64,000 bases of DNA, from the NCBI RefSeq assembly GCF_001514305.1, contig NZ_KQ949102.1, forward strand, positions 1 to 64,000, in the 5' to 3' direction. This document shows positions 18,310 to 26,201 of this stretch, piece by piece. Below the pieces are notes generated by a model, which was given only the letters and a program-made list of their open reading frames with translations, searched no databases and was not told where the DNA came from. A program made the translations under genes and the position numbers. This DNA is from Streptomyces dysideae (GTDB lineage Bacteria > Actinomycetota > Actinomycetes > Streptomycetales > Streptomycetaceae). Each line of letters begins with the position of its first letter. Within the stretch, counting starts at the first letter, position 1.

Positions 18310-19161
18310 CTACTCGTCCTCGGGCAGGGGCGCTCCCGCCGCCCGCAACTGCTCACGGACGCCCCAGCCGTAAGCATGAGCCAGGTCCTCGCCCGCGTAG
18401 TTCAGGACCTGGTCGCCGTCGTAGTCGCCCTCGCAGGCGGCGAGTGCGTCAAGCAGGCCCAAAGCGATCTCTCGGGCGGCACCGGTGAGCCCGAGGCCCA
18501 GGCGGCGGGTGATGTCCTGCTTGTACGGCTCGAGGGCTTCTTCCACCAGGCTGCCCGCTGCTTCGTGCACGTCGACGTATCCGAATCCCGGCTGGTGCCC
18601 GGTACGCAGGTCCTCGATCTCCAGTTCCCGCAGGGCGTCTTCGACCATGACCGCAGTCTCCTGCCGCAGGCCTTCGGTGCCCGCCCGCCGCGTACGGCCG
18701 TGCCGCGCCGAGCCCGGGCCGTCGAGGAGGGCGACCGCCAGCCGCCCCACGTCCGCCCGCAGCCCAGGCCGCTCGGCGAGCAGGGCCTCGAGTACCTGCC
18801 CCTTCTCGGCCGCGGTCAACTGACCGTACGCGCCCTGCGGATCGACCGCGTCCGCGTCCCGCGCGGGAGCCGGCGCCCAGCGGAGACCGCAGGCGATGGC
18901 GTTGAGAGCAAGTGCCACCGCGTGCGGGCAGAGCGTGGCGGCACTGGCATCCGCGCAGTGGCATTCGCCGGTCAGACGGCGGTCGACCACGCCCACCCAG
19001 ACGTCGTACGTTCCACTGTCCGTGGTCACCGAGCCGCTTGCACCGCCGTCGGCGGCCACGGTGTCCGAGATCGTGTCCGCGTCCCGCAGTCGCTGGCCGG
19101 CGCTAAAGGACTCGCTGGTCGTGGACGTCTTCACGGTTCTCTCGTTCACTACTGCTGCCAT
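18310..19161 (-). CDS. SWIM zinc-finger protein
   Basis: A 283-aa protein starting at ATG 19161. The SWIM signature CxCx(n)CxH is present as ECHCADASAATLCPHAVAL near residues 65-85, preceded by a beta-rich GTYDVWVGVVDRRLTG. The rest is helical and acidic with no other recognised domain. SWIM fingers mediate DNA or protein contact and occur in bacterial proteins next to Snf2 helicases. Here the divergently placed neighbour (19291 onwards) is a decayed helicase-associated gene, which is suggestive but unproven. The start is well supported by the N-terminal Met and the intergenic gap. Confidence 0.8.
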   Translation of the reverse strand: MAAVVNERTVKTSTTSESFSAGQRLRDADTISDTVAADGGASGSVTTDSGTYDVWVGVVDRRLTGECHCADASAATLCPHAVALALNAIACGLRWAPAPARDADAVDPQGAYGQLTAAEKGQVLEALLAERPGLRADVGRLAVALLDGPGSARHGRTRRAGTEGLRQETAVMVEDALRELEIEDLRTGHQPGFGYVDVHEAAGSLVEEALEPYKQDITRRLGLGLTGAAREIALGLLDALAACEGDYDGDQVLNYAGEDLAHAYGWGVREQLRAAGAPLPEDE

Positions 19162-19290
19162 GTCCGTTATCCAACAGCCCCGCTACCGCACGGCGCTACC
19201 GAGCCCGGTGCCGCAGGGGGGCATGACGGTGCGGGGCGTACGGCCGGCCAGGACAGGAGCCTGGGTGGGGGTCTGAAAGAGGACCTCGGG

Positions 19291-19790
19291 GTGACCCGTT
19301 TCAACTCCGTGCTCACCGATCATCTGTGCGATATGCCGGCCCAGCTCCTCGCCGACGTACTCCGGACTCGTCCGGATATTGCGGCCCCACCACTGTCGGC
19401 ACTCCCCGAGCACCTCGCGGTCCGGCTCGCCGATCCCGACCGTGTCCAGGCCGCCGAAGGGTGCCTGAGCCGCCCCGAGGCGCAGGTGTTCGAAGCCGCC
19501 TGGGCCTGTGCCGCCGAGATAGTGGACCCTCACGTTCCCAAGCGGGAGGCGTCGTCCATAGCCGCGGGAGGAGGGTGAGCCGGTGCTGCTCGCGCGCTTC
19601 GAGGACGTCCGCGCACTGCTCGGACCCACGGTGAGCACAGCAGCTGCCGATGTGTCGTTCTTCGTCGGCAAGCTCGCGCTGCGCGGTCTGGTCGGCTGTG
19701 GCGGCCACCGCTGTCCGCCGTGTCGACGACGTGCTGCGCGAGGGGGAGACCACCGCCTTCAGCCGGTGGGGGATTCGCTTCCCTGGCCTG
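19291..19790 (+). pseudogene. Decayed helicase-associated (XPB/Helicase_C_3-like) protein, N-terminal part
   Basis: From GTG 19291, residues LTDHLCDMPAQLLADVLRTR then PDIAAPP and LADPDRVQAAEGCL resemble the N-terminus of the large actinobacterial helicase-associated proteins (LxxALLxxRPDLxxPPP). The frame stops at 19578. A second frame, from GTG 19583, continues with ARFEDVRALLGPTVSTAAAD and VSFFVGKLALRGLV, then loses coding sense by about 19750. At least one frameshift and a large 3' deletion are required, so this is a remnant. The family assignment is from memory and moderate. Confidence 0.5.
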
Positions 19791-20505
19791 TGATATGTCC
19801 TTTCTGATCGGAAATGGGTCGGTTCGGGCTGGGCTGCAACCTTCGGGCTGGGAGCCGCCCTCCTTCAGGCGGGGGGGCGGAGTTATGGAATCAGCGGCCT
19901 GCCGGCGGAGGCAACCGTCGACGCTTGCGACGAGGAGCAACAACTCATGGGCCTTGCGGGTGGTGCGATCGGGATCCTCGATCTACCCCTTCTGGAACGC
20001 CGCCCGGAGGGATCCGAATGGCTGAGCAGCGGAGTCCGGCAGGGAAGGCCGCAATGACCACCGCGTTGTCGCAGGTCGTGGTCCGCGCGCCGGAGTCGCC
20101 CGGGAATGCCCAGATCTCGCAGGCCGCGAAGCCGGACAGGAGACGCGGCAGCTCGGTGCGGCGATAGCGGCAGGGGCGCGGACGCCGGACGGACGGCGCC
20201 CCGACGGCGGGCAAGTCGAATGGGGCGGGGCGCATCAAGTAGCGTCGCCGAGGGGGCGCCGTTGAGCTGACGCGGGTTCGCGGTCGGTGGAGCCTGGGCC
20301 GGTGTGCGCTTCCGCCGCCCTGACCAGATGGTCCCGGGGCGCGCTGTCGAAGAACTTCGAGTGTGCCTTCATCGCCTGGATGGACCTCCTGTGGCCGACC
20401 TGCCCACTGGTCTCCTGTGGTTCCCGGGCGCCGACGTGGAGGGAGCGAGGGCGATCTTCGCTGGCCCGCGAGGTGCTACAACTCCCTGATTGCCTGCGCT
20501 TTGCA
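19791..20505. other. No gene seen
   Basis: About 700 bases without a convincing reading frame on either strand. Open frames here are short and arginine/proline-rich in the way of non-coding GC-rich DNA. I see no inverted repeat, tRNA or att sequence in it. It probably represents decayed element DNA between the helicase remnant and the second vapBC module. Confidence 0.5.
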
Positions 20506-20510
20506 TGCGT

Positions 20511-20528
20511 TGATGCTATACTGCAGTC
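20511..20528 (+). promoter_or_regulatory. Extended -10 promoter giving a leaderless vapB transcript
   Basis: TGCTATACT (20514-20522) is an extended -10 element. The antitoxin ATG at 20529 lies where transcription from it should begin, and no Shine-Dalgarno sequence lies upstream of that ATG. A leaderless mRNA is therefore likely. A GCAT/ATGC inverted repeat (about 20503-20516) overlaps the promoter and could be the VapB operator. Confidence 0.55.
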
Positions 20529-20759
20529 ATGACTGCTCTGACGATTCGGGACGTCCCGGATGACCAGATCCAGACCTTGAAGGTTCGTGCTGCCCAGGCA
20601 GGCAAGTCCCTCCAGGCTTACTTCCTCGATCTCATTGCGCGAGAGGCGTCCAAGCCCACCATGGCGGAGATGGTGGCGCGCTTGAACCGGGAGACCACGG
20701 CCAGCGTCAGCACGGAGGACGTGCTGGCCGCGATCGACGAGGCCAGGACTGGAAAGTGA
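20529..20759 (+). CDS. FitA/VapB-type ribbon-helix-helix antitoxin
   Basis: A 76-aa protein. MTALTIRDVPDDQIQTLKVR with AAQAGKSLQAYFLDLIARE is a classic FitA-like ribbon-helix-helix antitoxin N-terminus, and the acidic C-terminus (STEDVLAAIDEARTGK) would bind the toxin. It overlaps the toxin gene by four bases (GTGA). The pair is not similar to the vapBC pair at 2882-3555, so it was acquired independently. Confidence 0.9.
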   Translation: MTALTIRDVPDDQIQTLKVRAAQAGKSLQAYFLDLIAREASKPTMAEMVARLNRETTASVSTEDVLAAIDEARTGK

Positions 20760-21166
20760 GCGAGACGGTCGTCATGGACTGCTCCGCCCTTGTGCACTTC
20801 CTCACCAACCACGACCCGCTCGGCCTTGCCGTTCGCACCCGGGTGGGTGCCGCCGATGTCGTCGCCGTACCCACGCTCATCGACTACGGGATCCAGTCCG
20901 CACTCCTCGGCATGAGGAGAGGGGGCAAGCTCACGGCGCGGGAAGTGGCCAAGGCTGTCGATGCCTACCGGCAGCTCCAACTCGTCCGACACGAGACGCT
21001 CTTCCTCTGGGATCGCGTTCAGGCTCTCCATGGAAACCTGAGCGCCTACGATGCCCAGTACGTCGCCCTGGCCGAGGCTCTCGCCGCAACGCTGATCACC
21101 AGTGATGCAAGGATCGAACGGAGCGGTGCCGCGAAATGCGGCATCGAGGTCTTCGGCTCGAACTGA
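20756..21166 (+). CDS. VapC-type PIN-domain toxin (second module)
   Basis: A 136-aa PIN-domain protein. Acidic active-site residues are visible at VVMDCSALVHFL, in LSAYDAQYVALAEAL and in LITSDARIE. The N-terminal TLIDYGIQ has D-Y where many family members have a Glu (xxExxN), so one ligand may be altered. It starts at GTG 20756 inside the antitoxin stop. The predicted activity is an antitoxin-controlled ribonuclease. The fourth full integration-scar arm starts about 125 bp downstream. Confidence 0.85.
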   Translation: MSETVVMDCSALVHFLTNHDPLGLAVRTRVGAADVVAVPTLIDYGIQSALLGMRRGGKLTAREVAKAVDAYRQLQLVRHETLFLWDRVQALHGNLSAYDAQYVALAEALAATLITSDARIERSGAAKCGIEVFGSN

Positions 21167-21292
21167 CGGCGGCGCGGCCGTGGGGCCGCTGACTCAGGAC
21201 ACACGGGCGAGTCGGTGGAGGCTGGCAAGTCGCTTGTTGGAGGGCACCTACAACTCGACCCCCACACCTCGCTTCGTTGCTCAATGACGCCC

Positions 21293-21476
21293 TCGGTGGC
21301 CAGCCGGTGGCCGGACGCCTTTGGACGGTGCGGCATGAGGCATCACCGGTCAGGACGCTGCACGTGCTCTGATCAGGCAGAACAGCATCAAGCAATATCA
21401 GCCGGTACGAGGCGACATGATCACTCATGGTCTCGTAATGCGTAGGTCTCGGGTTCGAATCCCGAAGGCGGCTCCA
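21293..21476 (+). repeat. Integration scar copy 5: arm plus Thr-tRNA(CGU) 3' half
   Basis: The arm is clearly related to copies 1-3 (GCCTTTGGACGGTGCGGC, CACGTGCTCTGATCAGGC, CACTCATGGTCTCGTAATG) but more diverged in the middle. The tRNA part at 21432-21476 is identical to those at 3930 and 17693 and ends in CCA. This is the rightmost scar; beyond it, only ~800 bp separate it from the biosynthetic operon. Confidence 0.85.
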
Positions 21477-21481
21477 CTCGG

Positions 21482-21510
21482 GACCAGGTCAGATGCCCTC
21501 TGACCTGGTC
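21482..21510 (+). terminator. Terminator after tRNA-Thr copy 5
   Basis: A perfect inverted repeat, GACCAGGTCAGA and TCTGACCTGGTC, with a 5-base loop and a following TTTCGTG. It is related in sequence (CAGGTCA core) to the terminators after the other tRNA ends. Confidence 0.8.
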
Positions 21511-21804
21511 TTTCGTGTTGATCTCCTGATGGTTGGTCAGCTTGCGGGATCGCCGTCGGGGGAGGGGAGCGCGAGGGGTGCGCATCGGAAATCGCTACTC
21601 CAGGCCTGTGACCTGGCATTCTCGGCGGGGGCCAGCACCGGAACGCAAGTGTGAGTAGGAGTGAGCGCGAGGTCTTCGTCCTGGCTATTGGTGCCCTGGA
21701 CGCTGGGTCCGTTTTCTGTGCAGGTCCCATAAGCGCAGATCGGAGCTGCTGCGGGGCGGCGTGGTCGTGCTGGACTGCTCTGGCGGGCGGCTGGCCGCAG
21801 CCGT

Positions 21805-22263
21805 GGGCAAGGGATCAGGTGCGAACCACGAGGGGCTGCGGCCGCCCGTCATGGTGCCGAACGCGCACACCACCACGGCCCAGGTGAGGAAGTGCACGGG
21901 CAGGATGCGCAGCAGCCGCCGGGCCACGAAGCCGCGGTCCGGGGGCCGGTTCGCGGAGATCCAGGTCAGGATGAATCCGCTGAGCACGATGAAGAACGAC
22001 ACCGCGTTGAACCCGGACGGATTGAAGATCCGGTAGTACACGTCCTGGACGCCCGGGTCCTTGAAGACCTTCTCGAAGGACAGGTGTGAGGCGAGGATGC
22101 AGAAGGACGGCAGGAGACGGGCGGCCGCGATGTACGTGAGCTGTCTGGTCGTACGGGTCGGCTGCTCCGTTTCCCACGGACTTTCCTGCAAACTTTCCCG
22201 CGGGGACTTCTGCTGTGTCTGCTGGGGGACGAGGGGGGGCGGATGAAGAGAGTTGCCAACCAC
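21805..22263 (-). pseudogene. Acyltransferase-3 family protein, N-terminal fragment
   Basis: The translation from 22263 has a polar N-terminus, then LTYIAAARLLPSFCILASH and NPSGFNAVSFFIVLSGFILT, the first membrane segments of the OafA/YrhL-type acyltransferase family. RRLLRILPVHFLTWAVVV is the next segment. Family members have about 10 membrane helices and 350-400 residues; here similarity stops after about 150 residues near 21805. The start lies right at the junction with the truncated monooxygenase, so even the N-terminus may be adventitious. Confidence 0.6.
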
Positions 22264-22264
22264 C

Positions 22265-22580
22265 GGTCCACCTTAGTGGTCGGGACCAGGCCGATGCGCG
22301 TGGTCAGCGGGGCGAGGCGGGCCGCGAGCAGCAACACGTCGAGATACCCCCTGACCTGGTCGACGCGGTCGTCGGGCCGGTGGAAGGCGGCGGACTGCGG
22401 GCCCAGGGCGTCCTCCAGGGTGACGAAGTCGACGAGGCTCCGCTCGGCCTCGGCCACCAGGTCCGCCCAGTATCCGGCGGTGAACAGCTCGTCCGGCCTG
22501 GCGTGCTCGTCACGCCAGGCCGCCGGATGCCAGCCCGCGCCGTCCAGGGCGACGGCGAGGTGCAGAGGGGTGCCGGTCAC
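22265..22580 (-). pseudogene. Luciferase-like flavin monooxygenase, N-terminal fragment
   Basis: The gene starts at GTG 22580, overlapping the stop of the preceding monooxygenase gene by GTGA, so it was the last gene of the operon. The translation (LHLAVALDGAGWHPAAWR, AERSLVDFVTLEDALG, LTTRIGLVPT) is the start of the bacterial luciferase-like family. The TTHTEPFH-type continuation and the remaining two thirds are absent; the frame enters the antisense of the acyltransferase fragment at about 22265. This marks the left edge of the intact biosynthetic region as a deletion or recombination junction. Confidence 0.75.
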
Positions 22581-23940
22581 GCGTCCTCCTTCACGGGTGT
22601 GCGGGGGCGCAGACCGAGGTGGTCCCGGAGTGTCGTCCCCGTGTAGTCCTCGCGGAAGACGCCTCTCTCCTGAAGGAGCGGCACCACCCGGTCGACCAGA
22701 TCGTCGAGGCCGCCGGGCGTCAGATGCGGGACGAGGACGAAACCGTCGGCCCCGTCCGTCTGCACGAAGTGGTCGATGGCGTCGGCGACGGTGCGCGGGC
22801 CGCCGACGAAGGTCTGGCCGCCGTGGACCTCGATGACCAGTTCACGGATGCTCAGACCGCGCTCCTCGGCGAGCTCACGCCACTTGCGTGCCGTCTCCGC
22901 ACGGCCCTTGCGGAACACCGAATGCCCTTTCAGGATCAGGGAGTCGGGTTCCGGATCGACGTCCGGCAGCGGCCCGTCCGGGTCGTACACCGACAGGTCG
23001 CGGCCCCACACCGCCTCCAGGTGGGCGATCGCTGTCTGTGGACTCACCTGGGCGCGGGTGATCTCGTCGGCGTACGCCGCGGCCTCCTCGTCGGTGTCGG
23101 CGACGACCACGGTGGCGGTGGGGATGACCTTCAGCTCGTCGGGAGAGCGGCCGTGCCGGGCCAGGCGTCCCTTGACGTCCCGGTAGAAGGCGCGGGCCTC
23201 GTCCAGCCGGTTGTACTTGCTGAAGATGACGTCGGCGTCGGCCGCGGCGAACTCCCGTCCCGCGTCGGACTCCCCGGCCTGGATGACCACCGGGTGCCCC
23301 TGCGGGCCGCGCGGCGTGGTGAACCGGCCCGCGATGTCGAAGTGCCGCCCCTGGTGTGCGAACGCACCGGCGCCGGAGCGGACGAACTCCCCCGTCCGCA
23401 CGTCCGCACGTCCGCGCGCACCGCGTCGTCCGCCCAGCTGTCCCACAACCGCCGTGCCGTGTGCAGGAATTCGGCGGCGCGGGAGTAGCGGTCGGCCTCC
23501 GCGAGGAAGCCGCCCCTGCGGAAGTTCTCACCGGTGAACGCGTCGAAGCTGGTGACCACGTTCCAGGCTGCGCGCCCGCCGCTGAGGTGGTCCAGGGTCG
23601 CGAGCCTGCGCGCCACCTCGTACGGCTCGTTGAAGGTGGCGTTGACGGTGGCGGCGAGCCCCAGCCGGGACGTGACGGCGGCCAGCGCGGCGAGCACCGT
23701 CAGGTTCTCAGGGCGGCCCACGACGTCGAGGTCGTAGAACTCGCCCTTGTGCTCGCGCAGCCGCAGTCCCTCGGCGAGGAAGAAGAAGTCGAACCTGCCG
23801 CGTTCGGCGGTCTGCGCGAGCCGTACGAAGGAGTCGATGGCGATCTGGCTCCGGGACCGCGGGTCCGACCACACGGTCACGTTGTGGATGGCGGGCAGCT
23901 GCGCCGCGAGGTGCAGCTGCTTTCGGGCGACGGCGGCCAT
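22577..23940 (-). pseudogene. NtaA/SnaA-type flavin-dependent monooxygenase, frameshifted by an 8-bp repeat
   Basis: The N-terminal half (ATG 23940; HLAAQLPAIHNVTVWSDP, DHLSGGRAAWNVVTSFD) and C-terminal half (GHPVVIQAGESDAGREFAA, VPHLTPGGLDDLVDRVVP) are in different frames. The break is at 23395-23420, where GTCCGCAC is repeated in tandem. Removing one 8-bp unit joins them into 451 codons (VRADVRTGEFVR), the normal length for the NtaA/SnaA/DszA monooxygenase family. These enzymes use FMNH2 from a separate reductase to oxidise small molecules. The frameshift could be real, phase-variable or a sequencing error. It belongs to the minus-strand operon that contains the amino-group carrier genes. 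Confidence 0.8.
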
Positions 23941-23952
23941 GGAGCCTGCCTC

Positions 23953-24855
23953 TCAGGCGAGGGGAGCGGGGGAGACGTACCTGACCGCGTTGTCGAAGGC
24001 CACGCCGTGGCTCTTGACGTCGATGGCGATGCGGTCGCCGTCGGCGATGCGGAAACCGTCGTGGAAGCTGGCCTCGTCGGCGCCGAGGAGGACGTAGTTG
24101 ACCAGGCCGGGCCGGCGCACCGCGGGGAACGAGAACAGGTGCTCCGCCATGTCCCGCATCCGGAAGTACAGGGCGTCGTCGCCGCAGTCGAAGCTGCCTT
24201 CCCAGGCGGTCGCGCCATCCCGCTCGATGGTGACCCGGCCGGTCACGGAGGCCGGCGGCTCGCCGAGGAACAGCCAGGGCGCAAGGGCGGTGTCGCACAG
24301 CTTGCAGTACGGGTTGTAGCCGGGGTCCTGGCGGTGCAGGCCGATGTCGCACAGGTCGTTGCCGAAGGTGTAGCCCGCGTAGTGCGGGGTGCCGTCGGCG
24401 TCGTTGACGTAGACGAGGGCCACCTCGGGCTCCTCGATGAGGGCGACCGGGTTCGCGGGCACGTTCAGCGTCTCGCCGGGCAGCCGCACCCAGTCGCCGA
24501 AGCCCTTGAAGAACCACTTGGGCGGTGTGAACTCGCCCTCCGGGGCGGTCTTGCCGCCCCACTTCTTCTTGTGCGTGCCCATGAAGCCGCTGAGGAGGGC
24601 GTTTCCGGTGGCCGTCGGCAGCAGCGGGGGCAGTGGCCGTACGTCCGGGTCGCCGGCGGTGACGGTGACGGTCTCGGCGCCTTCGGTGACGGCCGTCCGG
24701 ACCGCGTCCGCGGAGCCGTCGGTGGCGATGAAGGCCGCCGCGAGCCGTCCGTCGGCCACCCGGTACAGGGTCTGCCGGGCGCCTGGCTCGGGAAGGCCGA
24801 AGCCGACGTGACGTTCGCCCTGGTAGAGGGCTTCGAAGAGGATGGGGTCGGACAT
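23953..24855 (-). CDS. Fumarylacetoacetate hydrolase-family protein (AraD1-like)
   Basis: A 300-aa protein. The C-terminal two thirds fit the FAH fold: IEEPEVALVYVN with acidic residues for metal binding, AGYTFGNDLCDIGLH, and a C-terminal IADGDRIAIDVKSHGVAFDN. AraD1-like members act on sugar-acid or acyl-pyruvate-type substrates, as dehydratases or hydrolases. It lies between the aminotransferase and monooxygenase genes with short gaps, so it is co-transcribed. The substrate is unknown; processing of a 2-oxo or 3-deoxy acid intermediate would be consistent with the family. Confidence 0.75.
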   Translation of the reverse strand: MSDPILFEALYQGERHVGFGLPEPGARQTLYRVADGRLAAAFIATDGSADAVRTAVTEGAETVTVTAGDPDVRPLPPLLPTATGNALLSGFMGTHKKKWGGKTAPEGEFTPPKWFFKGFGDWVRLPGETLNVPANPVALIEEPEVALVYVNDADGTPHYAGYTFGNDLCDIGLHRQDPGYNPYCKLCDTALAPWLFLGEPPASVTGRVTIERDGATAWEGSFDCGDDALYFRMRDMAEHLFSFPAVRRPGLVNYVLLGADEASFHDGFRIADGDRIAIDVKSHGVAFDNAVRYVSPAPLA

Positions 24856-24882
24856 GGTGAAAATCTCCTGGGCTGGTCGGGA

Positions 24883-26166
24883 TCAGAGGGCTACGGGGGT
24901 GCCGGTGAGGTCGGTCAGGACCGTGTCGACGCGGTCCACCGCCTCCCGGATCCAGGGCAGTTCGAGGGGGTTCGGGGCCGCGAGGGCCGCCCAGCGCTGC
25001 TCCACGGTGTCGCCGTAGAGGCGGCTGGTGGCGGCCCGGACGCGCAGCGCGTGCCGGGACTCGCCGAAGGCGCTCGCGGGGAGTACGCCGAGGCCGTGGC
25101 GCTCGGTCAGGAAGCGGGCCAGGTCGTCGCCGTCGTGGACGCCGTGCGTACGGGCCAGACGGTCCCGTAGCGGCTCGAAGTCCGGGTAGAGGTAGCTGGT
25201 GGCCCGGACCGGGGCCAGGGTCGAGCCGGCCGCGGTGAAGCGGTCTGCGACCGCCCGCACCACCGCCTCGTGCAGTCGACGGCTCGCCGCGATGTGCTCG
25301 GTGATCTCCGGGGGCTCGCCGAAGGCGTACGCGGCCGCCGTCTGCACGGGGGCCGGCGGGCTCGACCAGATCTGGCTGGCGATTGACACGAGCCGGTCGT
25401 ACAGCGCCCGCCCGAGGTCGCCGTCGGGCAGCCGGGCGACACCGGTGCGCCAGCCGCCGAGCGCCAGGTTCTTGGTCAGGCCGGTGGTGACCACGGTGCG
25501 TTCGGGGGCGTGCAGGGCGGGGGACTCGGCGGGGGCGGAGGTGTCGTACACGAGGTCGCAGTAGATCTCGTCGGACACGATGACCAGGTCCAACTCCCGG
25601 GCCATGGCGGCCAGCCGGCGTACCGTGGCGGGCGAGGCGACGGTGCCGGTCGGGTTGTCCGGCACCGTCACCACCACGGACCGCGGGTCCTGCCCGGCGG
25701 CGCGTGCCACGGTGACCGCCTCACGCAGCCGCTCCGGCTCCGGGACGCCGCCCTCGCCCGGCAGAGTCGGTACGGAGATGGGGCGGGCCCCGGCGAGCCG
25801 GGCCTGCGCGGCATAGCTCACCCAGCTCGGCACGGGCACGACCACGTCGCCGCCGATGGCCAGCAGCACGGCGAACAGCAGCGGCTTGCTGCCCGGACCG
25901 GCGACCACGAGCCCGGGGTCGGTGCCGAGCCCACGCCGCCCCCAGTAACCGGCGGCGGCTTCCCGCAGTGCCTCGCTGCCGGGCACGGGGCCGTACGCGT
26001 TCTCGCCCACCGCGGCGGCGAGCCGCTCCCGCAGGGCGGGGTGCACGGGCAGGCCGATCTCACCACTGGTCATCGACAGCACTTGCTCCCCGGCGCGACG
26101 CCGGCGGGCCATGGCCTCGTCGGCGGCGAGGGTCGCCGACATGGAGACCGGTGCGGGTTCGGGCAT
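24883..26166 (-). CDS. PLP-dependent aminotransferase, class I/II
   Basis: A 427-aa protein; ATG 26166 is preferred because GGAG lies about nine bases upstream. Fold-type I features are visible: VPVPSWVSYAAQARLAGA, TVPDNPTGTVAS, IVSDEIYCDLVY, and the cofactor lysine in TTGLTKNLALGGWRTGVA. The usual SxSK has become GLTK, which is tolerated in related enzymes. It would transfer an amino group between an amino acid and a 2-oxo acid. Carrier-protein-linked pathways usually need such a step, though LysJ-type enzymes are class III, so this could act on a free substrate instead. Confidence 0.85.
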   Translation of the reverse strand: MPEPAPVSMSATLAADEAMARRRRAGEQVLSMTSGEIGLPVHPALRERLAAAVGENAYGPVPGSEALREAAAGYWGRRGLGTDPGLVVAGPGSKPLLFAVLLAIGGDVVVPVPSWVSYAAQARLAGARPISVPTLPGEGGVPEPERLREAVTVARAAGQDPRSVVVTVPDNPTGTVASPATVRRLAAMARELDLVIVSDEIYCDLVYDTSAPAESPALHAPERTVVTTGLTKNLALGGWRTGVARLPDGDLGRALYDRLVSIASQIWSSPPAPVQTAAAYAFGEPPEITEHIAASRRLHEAVVRAVADRFTAAGSTLAPVRATSYLYPDFEPLRDRLARTHGVHDGDDLARFLTERHGLGVLPASAFGESRHALRVRAATSRLYGDTVEQRWAALAAPNPLELPWIREAVDRVDTVLTDLTGTPVAL

Positions 26167-26201
26167 GTGAGGCTCCAACGGGGTGGGGGAGAGGGGGCGG
26201 G

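Noticed and set aside
23356..25170. Long plus-strand frame across the monooxygenase, FAH and aminotransferase genes
   Set aside because: It crosses several genes with clear motifs on the other strand and has shadow-frame composition.
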